Below the pieces are notes generated by a model. That model had not been told where the DNA came from. It saw nothing but the letters and a program-made list of their open reading frames with translations, and made no database searches. A stretch of DNA of 9,208 bases from Rhizobacter sp. (GTDB lineage Bacteria > Pseudomonadota > Gammaproteobacteria > Burkholderiales > Burkholderiaceae_C). Location of the stretch: assembly GCA_025351675.1 (NCBI GenBank), contig JANXVK010000491.1, positions 1 through 9,208 on the forward strand, in the 5' to 3' direction. Below are positions 1 to 5,408 of the stretch, one piece after another; positions within the stretch are counted from its first letter, which is position 1; each line of letters opens with the position of its first letter. Position numbers and translations under genes: made by a program.

Positions 1-1
1 G

Positions 2-217
2 GCGATCACGTTGTTTCTGGCGACCGCTTTGGGCGTACCGGTCTCGACCACCCACACGATCACCGGCGCGATCGTCGGCGTTGGCTCGGTGCAGCGGGCG
101 TCGGCGGTGCGCTGGGGCGTGGCGGGCAACATCGTCTGGGCGTGGATCTTCACGATCCCGGCTTCGGCCTTCGTCGCCGGCGTTTTTTACTGGATCGGGG
201 TGGCGGTTCTGCCCTGA
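2..217 (+). CDS. pit: PiT-family inorganic phosphate transporter, C-terminal fragment
   Basis: This is the last 71 codons of a gene that begins before the window; the reading frame is set by codons from base 2 and ends with TGA at 215-217. Just after the window edge it reads GVPVSTTHTITGAIVGVG, which is the conserved C-terminal signature of PiT phosphate transporters (PF01384), followed by a final hydrophobic helix (about VAGNIVWAWIFTIPASAFVAG) and a very short tail. The family imports phosphate, often as a neutral metal-phosphate complex, driven by the proton gradient in the inner membrane. A TTG near the left edge could be mistaken for a start but lies inside the conserved region, so it is not one. 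The 3' end overlaps the convergent TM2 gene by 31 bp. No terminator is visible. Family assignment is secure from the motif; the symbol (pit or pitA) is by homology only. Confidence 0.88.
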   Translation, partial: AITLFLATALGVPVSTTHTITGAIVGVGSVQRASAVRWGVAGNIVWAWIFTIPASAFVAGVFYWIGVAVLP

Positions 218-654
218 GCCGTTTCGGCTTGATATTCAAAGTAGCGCTGGGCGCTGAACGCGATCGTCGCCATCAAGACCGCGCCGCCAATGATGAGCGC
301 GGCGGCCACGCCGATCACCGTGGCCCAGTTCATCTGGTGGTCCGGCCCGCTCGGGTTGAAGCGGGCATTCCACTTCTCATCGGGCGTCAGGCCGTAGACG
401 ATCGCGCTCAACATCGCGATCGACAGCATCACGCCCAGCAACGGGATCAGCGCCCAGGCGAGGTGATCGTTCACGCCGAGGTGGCGCATGCGCTGCACGC
501 CGTACAGGCCGATCGTGCTCGGCACGATGAACAACCAGCCCCAGACGTCACGAAACCCGTGCAGGTAGAAGCGGTGCAGGCCGACACTGCCGCCGATCAG
601 TGCGATCCAGGTCGCGAGCGTTTTCGATTTGTAGCTTGGTGAATCGGCTGTCAC
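187..654 (-). CDS. TM2-domain inner-membrane protein
   Basis: 155-residue predicted membrane protein. Residues 21-31 read [11 protein letters not shown], the hallmark of the TM2 domain (PF05154), placed between two hydrophobic segments (about 13-30 and 38-52). Two further hydrophobic stretches follow at about 66-88 and 111-134, so four membrane passes are likely. A polar linker (about 90-109) separates the halves, and the tail is hydrophilic. The start is a GTG at 652-654 that overlaps the TGA stop of the upstream GNAT gene (GTGA), which suggests translational coupling; no later start preserves the TM2 domain. The 3' end runs 31 bp into the convergent phosphate transporter gene. The molecular role of bacterial TM2 proteins is not established, and I do not assign one. 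The domain call is firm and the function unknown. Confidence 0.8.
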   Translation of the reverse strand: MTADSPSYKSKTLATWIALIGGSVGLHRFYLHGFRDVWGWLFIVPSTIGLYGVQRMRHLGVNDHLAWALIPLLGVMLSIAMLSAIVYGLTPDEKWNARFNPSGPDHQMNWATVIGVAAALIIGGAVLMATIAFSAQRYFEYQAETAQGRTATPIQ

Positions 655-1193
655 GCGAGATCCTTGCCGTCGGTCGTATCGCCTTGGCCGAGCGCCTTCT
701 GCATGATCACGACGTCGAGCCAGCGATCGAATTTCCAGCCTGCCGACTTCATCACGCCGATGTGCTCGAAGCCGAGCGTGCGGTGCACTCCGACCGAGCC
801 GAGGTTGCGCGAGTCGCCGATCACCGCCAGCATCTGACGCGCGCCCAGCGCCTCGCACTGCGCCATCAGCTCGGCCAGCAGCAGGCGGCCCAGGCCTTGG
901 CCTTTCGCGTCGGCGGCGAGGTAGAGCGAGTCTTCGAGGCAGAAGCGGTAGGCCTTGCGCGGGCGAAAGTGATTCGCGTAGGAAAACCCCAGCACGACAC
1001 CGCTGCGCTCGATGACGATCCACGGCAGGCCCTTGCCAAGCACATCGTCGCGCCGGCCTGTCATTTCGGCCAGATCGGGCGCTTCGAGCTCGAAGGTGCC
1101 GGTGCCGTTCAGCACGTTCCAGCCGTAGATCGCAGTGATGACGGGCAGATCGACGGGGGTGCTGGGGCGGATCAGCAGAGCGGGCGTGTTCAT
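651..1193 (-). CDS. GNAT N-acetyltransferase, phosphinothricin/methionine-sulfone acetyltransferase-like
   Basis: 180-residue single-domain GNAT enzyme, the usual length for the Pat/Bar/MnaT (YncA) group, which acetylates the amino group of phosphinothricin, methionine sulfone, methionine sulfoximine or related amino acids with acetyl-CoA. The N-terminus ([18 protein letters not shown]) begins the fold. The group-specific stretch FRPRKAYRF lies at 77-85, the acetyl-CoA pyrophosphate loop KGQGLG at 97-102, and the group-typical C-terminal block AVIGDS at 124-129 continues through GFEHIGV and [11 protein letters not shown] to about residue 165. The ATG at 1193 is chosen because an AGGA lies 7 bases upstream and the family homology begins there; the frame stays open to 1319 but that extension is low-complexity and crosses the rpsP promoter. 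Its stop overlaps the start of the TM2 gene. The real substrate cannot be read from the sequence. Confidence 0.88.
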   Translation of the reverse strand: MNTPALLIRPSTPVDLPVITAIYGWNVLNGTGTFELEAPDLAEMTGRRDDVLGKGLPWIVIERSGVVLGFSYANHFRPRKAYRFCLEDSLYLAADAKGQGLGRLLLAELMAQCEALGARQMLAVIGDSRNLGSVGVHRTLGFEHIGVMKSAGWKFDRWLDVVIMQKALGQGDTTDGKDLA

Positions 1194-1220
1194 CGGGTTC
1201 CTGTGAGGTTCAGGTGTGAG

Positions 1221-1228
1221 TTTATAAT
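1221..1228. promoter_or_regulatory. Overlapping divergent -10 elements for rpsP operon (+) and GNAT gene (-)
   Basis: A short AT-rich island in GC-rich DNA reads tttataat. On the plus strand TATAAT at 1223-1228 is a perfect sigma70-type -10, predicting transcription of rpsP from about 1235 and a leader of about 150 nt. On the minus strand TATAAA (1226 down to 1221) sits 27 nt before the GNAT start and would give a leader of about 20 nt containing the AGGA ribosome site. No good -35 is visible for either direction (the best plus-strand candidate is CTGTGA at 1201-1206, spacer 16), so the assignment rests on the -10 match and position. Confidence 0.55.
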
Positions 1229-1382
1229 GCGCGGTTTCGTTGGTGGTCGGCCGGGTGGTCGACTCAGTGGTGGCCCGATGGCCGTACCGGCGAGCTTGTG
1301 GTCGATGGCTGCCATGCAAAGATCGACTCGCAAGGGAGATCTGCCTCGAAGAGGTGGGTCATTTGAAATTCAAGGAAATGTC

Positions 1383-1631
1383 ATGGTTGTGATTCGTCTT
1401 GCTCGTGGTGGTGCCAAGAAGCGCCCGTTCTTCAACATCGTCGTCGCCGACTCGCGCACCCGCCGCGATGGCCGCTTCATCGAGCGCGTGGGTTTCTACA
1501 ACCCGGTCGCTTCGGGTGGCGAGCAGCCGCTGCGCGTCGCGTTCGACCGCATCGAGCACTGGACCAGCACCGGCGCGCAAATGTCGCCGACCGTCATGCG
1601 CCTCGTCGCGCAAGCCAAGACCGCGGTCTGA
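1383..1631 (+). CDS. rpsP: 30S ribosomal protein S16
   Basis: 82-residue protein of normal S16 length. It begins [16 protein letters not shown] and continues [24 protein letters not shown], the highly conserved N-terminal half of S16 (PF00886). The C-terminal half ([22 protein letters not shown], about 50-71) is the usual second conserved block. S16 binds 16S rRNA in the 5' and central domains and is needed for 30S assembly. The start is supported by a good Shine-Dalgarno, AAGGAA at 1372-1377, 5 nt before the ATG; an ATG at 1378 is out of frame. First gene of the rpsP-rimM-trmD-rplS operon, preceded by a leader of about 150 nt. The stop TGA at 1629-1631 lies between two 10-bp palindromes. Confidence 0.97.
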   Translation: MVVIRLARGGAKKRPFFNIVVADSRTRRDGRFIERVGFYNPVASGGEQPLRVAFDRIEHWTSTGAQMSPTVMRLVAQAKTAV

Positions 1632-1640
1632 GCCGCGGCT
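1619..1640 (+). repeat. Tandem 10-bp palindromes at the rpsP/rimM junction
   Basis: GACCGCGGTC (1619-1628) and AGCCGCGGCT (1631-1640) are each perfect 10-bp palindromes separated by two bases, and both contain CCGCGG. In RNA the two CCGCGG cores can pair with each other (1621-1626 with 1633-1638, loop 1627-1632). The rpsP stop codon lies inside that loop, and the hairpin ends 27 nt before the proposed rimM start. There is no U tract, so it is not an intrinsic terminator. It could protect or attenuate the message or limit ribosome reload onto rimM; this role is inference. Confidence 0.5.
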
Positions 1641-1665
1641 CGATGCGTTTGTCGGGTTGCCGGCA

Positions 1666-2274
1666 GTGAACTCTGCTGCCCGACCCGCCGGCGCAGACGC
1701 CGCATGGCCCGAGGATGCGATCGAAGTCGGTCGCATCGGCGAGCCTTGGGGCCTGAAGGGCTGGGTCAAGGTTCAGCCCTTCGCAGCCGATCCGCAGGCG
1801 CTGTTCTCGTCGCGCCGCTGGTTCCTGCTGCCGTCCGAGAAGACCGGTCCGTTGCGTCCTGCCGCTGGCGCCGCGGCGATTCCCTCGCTGATCAAGATCA
1901 CCCAGATCAAGGACCACGGCGACGTGGTTGTGGCGCTCGCGCAAGAAGTGTCTGATCGCAACGCCGCCGAGGCGCTGCGCGGCGCGCGCGTGTTCATCGG
2001 TCGCGCGAGCTTCCCGACGCCCGACCCAGACGAGTTTTACTGGGTCGACCTGATCGGCCTGCACGTCGTCAACCGCGAAGGCGAGAAGCTCGGCACCGTT
2101 GCCGGGCTGATCGACACCGGGCCGCACAGCGTGCTTCGGGTCGCGCCCGAGGTATTGCCCGAGGGCGTGAGCACGCAGGAGGCCGAGCGGCTGATCCCGT
2201 TCGTCGGTGCGTACGTCGATGTGGTCAGCCTGGAACGGAAGCTGATCACGGTCGATTGGGGTCTGGATTACTGA
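1666..2274 (+). CDS. rimM: Ribosome maturation factor RimM
   Basis: RimM binds S19 in the 30S head and helps late 16S processing and head assembly. The N-terminal RimM barrel (PF01782) opens with [16 protein letters not shown] at 21-36, and the C-terminal PRC-barrel begins near [10 protein letters not shown] (123-132) and ends with LIPFV and [10 protein letters not shown] (176-198). The region 55-85 is longer than in E. coli RimM, which from memory is common in Burkholderiales. The start is the least certain part: GTG at 1666 gives 202 residues with about 20 before the first conserved residue. TTG at 1657 is possible, and the ATG at 1643 is out of frame. None has a convincing Shine-Dalgarno, which fits low expression relative to rpsP. 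The gap after rpsP is 34 nt, holding a palindromic hairpin. Confidence 0.93.
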   Translation: MNSAARPAGADAAWPEDAIEVGRIGEPWGLKGWVKVQPFAADPQALFSSRRWFLLPSEKTGPLRPAAGAAAIPSLIKITQIKDHGDVVVALAQEVSDRNAAEALRGARVFIGRASFPTPDPDEFYWVDLIGLHVVNREGEKLGTVAGLIDTGPHSVLRVAPEVLPEGVSTQEAERLIPFVGAYVDVVSLERKLITVDWGLDY

Positions 2275-2291
2275 CCCTCCCGGCTGCACAC

Positions 2292-3050
2292 ATGCGCTTC
2301 GACATCATCACGCTGTTTCCGGACCTGTTCGCGCCACACCTGACGCAGGGCATCACGCGGCGCGCGTTCGAGTCGGGGCCGGTCGATGTGCGCCTGTGGC
2401 CGCTGCGCGACTTCGCCGACAACGCCTACCGCCGCGTCGACGACCGCCCGTACGGTGGTGGGCCTGGCATGGTGATGCTGGTCGAGCCGCTCGAACGGGC
2501 GCTCGCGGCGGCGCGCGAGGCGCGTGCCGAGGCCTCGCCGGTGCCGGTCGTGCACTTCACGCCGACGGGCCGGCGTATCGACCAAGGGGTCGTGCGCGAG
2601 TTCGCAGCATCGCCCGGCGCGGTGTTGCTGTGCGGGCGCTACGAGGGCATCGACCAGCGCTTCATCGAGCGCCATGTCGACATCGAACTGAGCCTCGGCG
2701 ACTTCGTGCTCTCGGGCGGAGAACTGCCGGCACTGGCTCTGCTCGACGCCGTCGCTCGGCTGCAGGACGGTGTGCTGGGCGACGCCCAATCGCACCAGCA
2801 GGACAGTTTCGAGGATGGCCTGCTCGACTGCCCGCACTACAGCCGACCCGAAACACTGGGCGAGGGCGACGCCGGGCAACCGGTTCCGGCGGTCCTGCTG
2901 TCGGGCCACCACGCCGACATCGCCCGCTGGCGCCGCGAGCAGTCGCTGGCGCTCACGGCGCGCCGCCGCCCCGACATGATCGCTGCCGCCCGCGCGGTTG
3001 GGCGCCTGACGAAGGCCGACGAGACGCATCTCGCCAACCTTGTGCCATAA
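2292..3050 (+). CDS. trmD: tRNA (guanine-N1)-methyltransferase TrmD
   Basis: 252 residues, the normal TrmD length. This SPOUT methyltransferase makes m1G37 next to the anticodon using S-adenosylmethionine and prevents +1 frameshifting. Visible motifs are the start [22 protein letters not shown] (52-60), the trefoil-knot cofactor segments [12 protein letters not shown] (112-123) and [11 protein letters not shown] (134-144), and [16 protein letters not shown] (171-186). By alignment from memory, R156 and D171 correspond to the E. coli catalytic R154 and D169. ATG 2292 is chosen for its perfect family N-terminus; a TTG at 2256 in frame would overlap rimM and add residues without homology. It starts 17 nt after rimM and no Shine-Dalgarno is visible in the intervening bases. 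The last codons overlap a candidate promoter for rplS. Confidence 0.97.
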   Translation: MRFDIITLFPDLFAPHLTQGITRRAFESGPVDVRLWPLRDFADNAYRRVDDRPYGGGPGMVMLVEPLERALAAAREARAEASPVPVVHFTPTGRRIDQGVVREFAASPGAVLLCGRYEGIDQRFIERHVDIELSLGDFVLSGGELPALALLDAVARLQDGVLGDAQSHQQDSFEDGLLDCPHYSRPETLGEGDAGQPVPAVLLSGHHADIARWRREQSLALTARRRPDMIAAARAVGRLTKADETHLANLVP

Positions 3051-3051
3051 T
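3043..3051 (+). promoter_or_regulatory. Candidate extended -10 promoter for rplS
   Basis: TGC followed by CATAAT (3046-3051) is an extended -10 element (TGn plus a 5 of 6 match to TATAAT) lying across the trmD stop codon. It would start RNA near 3058, leaving a leader of about 110 nt before rplS at 3169. No matching -35 is visible at the right spacing, which extended -10 promoters can tolerate. This would let L19 be made independently of rimM and trmD. Assignment is by motif only. Confidence 0.4.
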
Positions 3052-3168
3052 CTAAGGCTTTTCGATCCTCTGCCCCGCAGAAGCACCGACCGGCTGACTA
3101 CGATCAGCGATGTCACCGCTTCACCCAACTCCATCAACGCGCGCCGGCATGATCACTTGGAGAAACCC

Positions 3169-3522
3169 ATGGACCTGATCCAGACCCTCGAGCACGAGGA
3201 AATCGCTCGCCTCAACAAGATCATCCCGCCGTTCGCGCCGGGTGACACCGTGATCGTCAGCGTCAACGTCGTCGAGGGCACGCGCAAGCGCGTCCAGGCG
3301 TTCGAAGGCGTCGTGATCGCCAAGCGCAATCGCAGCCTGAACAGCAGCTTCATCGTGCGCAAGATCTCCAGCGGCGAGGGCGTGGAGCGCACGTTCCAGC
3401 TCTACAGCCCGCTGATCGCGTCGATCGAAGTCAAGCGCCGCGGCGATGTGCGGCGCGCCAAGCTGTATTACTTGCGCAGCCGCTCGGGCAAGTCGGCGCG
3501 TATCAAAGAGAAACTCTCTTAA
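3169..3522 (+). CDS. rplS: 50S ribosomal protein L19
   Basis: 117 residues, normal for bacterial L19 (PF01245). L19 sits at the interface of the two subunits and contacts 16S rRNA through an intersubunit bridge. The sequence opens [20 protein letters not shown], continues with [20 protein letters not shown] (22-41), [11 protein letters not shown] (45-55) and the C-terminal signature [15 protein letters not shown] (89-103), and ends in a basic tail. ATG 3169 has a GGAG Shine-Dalgarno at 3159-3162; the frame is open upstream to 3040 but that part has no L19 homology. It lies 118 nt after trmD, a wider gap than elsewhere in the operon and one that may hold a separate promoter. It is the last gene before a strong terminator. 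Confidence 0.97.
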   Translation: MDLIQTLEHEEIARLNKIIPPFAPGDTVIVSVNVVEGTRKRVQAFEGVVIAKRNRSLNSSFIVRKISSGEGVERTFQLYSPLIASIEVKRRGDVRRAKLYYLRSRSGKSARIKEKLS

Positions 3523-3552
3523 TCGCGACGAGGCGGTTCGCTGCCTCGATCG

Positions 3553-3579
3553 AAGGCCGCCTCCCGTGGGCGGCCTTTT
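3553..3579 (+). terminator. Intrinsic terminator of the rpsP-rplS operon
   Basis: Perfect 9-bp stem, AAGGCCGCC (3553-3561) with GGCGGCCTT (3569-3577), a 7-nt loop (3562-3568), and a run of four T (3576-3579) partly in the stem. It begins 30 nt after the rplS stop. A smaller 6-bp hairpin, CGAGGC (3529-3534) with GCCTCG (3543-3548), lies just before it. The NUDIX gene starts 17 nt after the T run, so it must have its own promoter or rely on read-through. Confidence 0.88.
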
Positions 3580-3596
3580 GCATTCCACCCTTCACC

Positions 3597-4280
3597 ATGG
3601 CCCGCGCCTTCGATCCGAACAGTTTCCCGGTCGTCGGCATCGACGATCACCTGCCCGCGCTGACGGCCGAGGTGCTGCGCTCGGCCGCCGTGCGCCAGCG
3701 CTTCCTGATGCCGCCGCTCTGGACGCCCGAGATCAAGCACGAGCCGCGCTTAAACGACCGCTCGCCGACCCACGCCTCGGTGCTTGTCGCATTGGTCGAG
3801 CGCGATGAGCTGACGGTGCTGTTGACCCAGCGCACCGATCACCTGAACGATCATCCCGGCCAAGTCAGCTTCGCCGGCGGCCGCGTCGAGCCGACCGATG
3901 CCGATGCCGCGGCCACCGCGCTGCGCGAGGCACAAGAGGAGATCGGTCTCGAAGCCCCGTTCGTCGACGTGCTCGGCGCGATGCCGACCTACACCACCGG
4001 CACCGGCTTCATCGTCACGCCGATCGTTGCGCTGGTGCGGCCCGGCTTCACGGTCGCGGCCGACCCGTTCGAGGTGGCCGAGGTGTTCGAGGTGCCGCTG
4101 AGCTTTTTGATGAACCCGGCGAACCACCGCCGCCACGCGGTCGAGTTGAACGGCGCGCAGCGCGAGTTCCTGTCGATACCTTGGGACGGCGTCGACGCGC
4201 AGGGGCAGCCGCGGCGCTTCTTCATCTGGGGCGCGACCGCGGCAATGCTGCGGAACCTCTATCGTTTCCTCGCGGCTTGA
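3597..4280 (+). CDS. NUDIX hydrolase, CoA pyrophosphatase (NudL/YeaB)-type
   Basis: 227 residues. A UPF0035-type segment, LLTQRTDHLNDHPGQVSFAGG (75-95), runs straight into the Nudix box with its core REAQEEIGL at 110-118. The metal-binding residues E111, E114 and E115 and the arginine R110 are present. TTGTGFIVTPIVALV (133-147) is also typical of the CoA-type subfamily, which cleaves coenzyme A or acyl-CoA to phosphopantetheine and 3',5'-ADP with Mg2+ or Mn2+. Two deviations are visible: FAGG instead of the usual FPGG, and the glutamate normally found seven residues before the REUXEE core is replaced (D or A). ATG 3597 follows the terminator closely and has no clear Shine-Dalgarno; a later start would still keep the catalytic domain, so the exact N-terminus is less sure. 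Substrate is inferred from subfamily motifs only. Confidence 0.88.
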   Translation: MARAFDPNSFPVVGIDDHLPALTAEVLRSAAVRQRFLMPPLWTPEIKHEPRLNDRSPTHASVLVALVERDELTVLLTQRTDHLNDHPGQVSFAGGRVEPTDADAAATALREAQEEIGLEAPFVDVLGAMPTYTTGTGFIVTPIVALVRPGFTVAADPFEVAEVFEVPLSFLMNPANHRRHAVELNGAQREFLSIPWDGVDAQGQPRRFFIWGATAAMLRNLYRFLAA

Positions 4281-4305
4281 GCACGCGCACATGCGTCGGT
4301 ATCAT
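4277..4305 (+). promoter_or_regulatory. Candidate sigma70 promoter for the CobD/CbiB-like gene
   Basis: TTGAGC (4277-4282) and TATCAT (4300-4305) match the -35 in 4 of 6 and the -10 in 5 of 6 positions, with the ideal 17-bp spacer. The predicted start site (about 4312) falls within a few bases of the ATG at 4314, so the message would be leaderless or nearly so; no Shine-Dalgarno is visible. A 6-bp inverted repeat, CATGCG (4290-4295) and CGCATG (4311-4316), flanks the -10 and includes the start codon. The -35 overlaps the end of the NUDIX gene. Confidence 0.45.
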
Positions 4306-4313
4306 CGGCGCGC

Positions 4314-5303
4314 ATGAGTTTCTTCGCCGTCCTGTTCGCGCTGCTGATCGAGCAACTCAAACCATTGCCGCGCGGCAATGTGGTGCACGACGCGCTGACC
4401 GGTTGGATGCACTGGACCGGCCGCAATTTCGACGCCGGCCGCGATCATCACGCGTGGGTCGTCTGGGGCATCACCTGCTTGTTCCCGGCGCTGGTCGCGT
4501 GGGGCGTGCACTTCGGCTTGGCGCACCTGAACGTCCTGCTCGCGCTCGCGTGGGGTGTGATGGTGCTGTACCTGACACTCGGCTTCCGCCAATTCAGCCA
4601 CTACTTCACCGACATCCGCGACGCGCTCGATCGCGGGGACGAAGCCGAGGCGCGCCGGTTGCTCTCGGAGTGGCGCCACCTCGACGCGAGCGAGCTGCCG
4701 CGCACCGAACTGCTGCGCCACGTGATCGAGCACTCGCTGCTCGCCGCGCACCGCCACGTGTTCGGCGTGTTCTTCTGGTTCGTGCTGCTGTCGTCGTTCG
4801 GCCTCGGGCCGGCCGGCGCTGTGCTGTACCGCATGGCCGAGCTGGCGAGCCGCTACTGGGCCTTCAAGAGCCGAACGATCGACGCGCCGGTGAACGATCG
4901 GCTGCTGAATCTCTCGCAGCGCCTGTTCAACGTGCTCGACTTCGTGCCTGCGCGGATGACGGCGTTCGGCTTCGCGGTGGTCGGCAATTTCGAGGAGGCG
5001 ATCACGTGCTGGCGCCGCGACGCGGGGCTGTGGAAGCATCCGAACGAAGGAATCATTCTGGCCGCCGCCGCCGGCGCCGTCGGTGTGCAACTGGGTGGCA
5101 GTGCGGCGCCGGGCGTGACGCCCGATCGCTCACAAACCTTCGAGGCCGGCGTGTCGCCCGAGGCGGTGATTGCCGAGGGTTCGACGCCGGGCTTGCTGCC
5201 GGTGATGGGGCATCTTCGCAGCGTGGTCGGGCTGGTGTGGCGCTCGGTCGTGCTGTGGATGCTGCTGCTGGCGCTGCTGTCGCTCGCCAACCTGGTGGGG
5301 TGA
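4314..5303 (+). CDS. CobD/CbiB-family (AmpE-like) integral membrane protein
   Basis: 329 residues with several hydrophobic segments (roughly 48-66, 72-92, 148-170 and 305-327). Relationship to the CobD/CbiB superfamily is seen in VPARMTA (211-217) and in the block NEGIILAAAAGAVGVQLGG (244-262), matching the CbiB pattern of N-x-G followed by AGALGVRLGG. The middle is different: where true CbiB proteins carry an NTLDSM motif, this one has a stretch around RMAELASRYWAFKSR (173-187), preceded by HRHVFGVFFWFVLLSSFGLGPAGAVLYR, which resembles AmpE, the beta-lactamase-regulation membrane protein. CbiB condenses adenosylcobyric acid with aminopropanol; the missing motif and the absence of cobalamin genes nearby make that role doubtful. 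It starts 33 nt after the NUDIX gene, with its own candidate promoter, and converges on rsgA. Family call is good; function is unknown. Confidence 0.78.
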   Translation: MSFFAVLFALLIEQLKPLPRGNVVHDALTGWMHWTGRNFDAGRDHHAWVVWGITCLFPALVAWGVHFGLAHLNVLLALAWGVMVLYLTLGFRQFSHYFTDIRDALDRGDEAEARRLLSEWRHLDASELPRTELLRHVIEHSLLAAHRHVFGVFFWFVLLSSFGLGPAGAVLYRMAELASRYWAFKSRTIDAPVNDRLLNLSQRLFNVLDFVPARMTAFGFAVVGNFEEAITCWRRDAGLWKHPNEGIILAAAAGAVGVQLGGSAAPGVTPDRSQTFEAGVSPEAVIAEGSTPGLLPVMGHLRSVVGLVWRSVVLWMLLLALLSLANLVG

Positions 5304-5309
5304 GGCCCC

Positions 5310-5333
5310 TCGACCGACGAATACGTCGGTCGA
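5310..5333. repeat. Perfect 10-bp inverted repeat between convergent genes
   Basis: TCGACCGACG (5310-5319) and CGTCGGTCGA (5324-5333) are exact reverse complements around a 4-nt AATA loop, six bases past the stop of the CobD/CbiB-like gene. It would form a very stable hairpin in either transcript. There is no T run on either strand, so it is not a textbook intrinsic terminator; it may act as a bidirectional 3'-end or mRNA-stability element. The role is inferred from position. Confidence 0.55.
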
Positions 5334-5361
5334 CCCCCCGAGCGATGCGGGCCGGCCGAGT

Positions 5362-5388
5362 CCACGAAGTGGGCCTATTCGTGGCCCA
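5362..5388. repeat. Two mutually exclusive hairpins downstream of rsgA
   Basis: CCACGAA (5362-5368) can pair with TTCGTGG (5378-5384), and TGGGCC (5370-5375) can pair with GGCCCA (5383-5388). The two stems share bases, so only one can form at a time. An FseI-type palindrome GGCCGGCC lies just before at 5350-5357. They sit 20 to 60 bases past the rsgA stop on the minus strand. Likely part of the shared 3' region; no U tract is present. Confidence 0.4.
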
Positions 5389-5408
5389 TGGCGGCCCGGC
5401 GCTCGGCC

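Noticed and set aside
161..188. GC-rich sequence followed by six T, resembling a terminator
   Set aside because: It lies inside the phosphate transporter coding region (Val-Phe-Tyr codons) and only a 4-bp stem precedes it.
243..255. AGCGC/GCGCT hairpin
   Set aside because: Short inverted repeat inside TM2 coding sequence; expected by chance at this GC content.
1194..1319. N-terminal extension of the GNAT gene to an ATG at 1319
   Set aside because: The extra 42 residues have no GNAT homology and cross the rpsP promoter; ATG 1193 has a Shine-Dalgarno and the family N-terminus.
2268..3137. Minus-strand frame antisense to trmD
   Set aside because: Low-complexity Arg/Val/Gln-rich shadow; the TrmD motifs on the plus strand are decisive.
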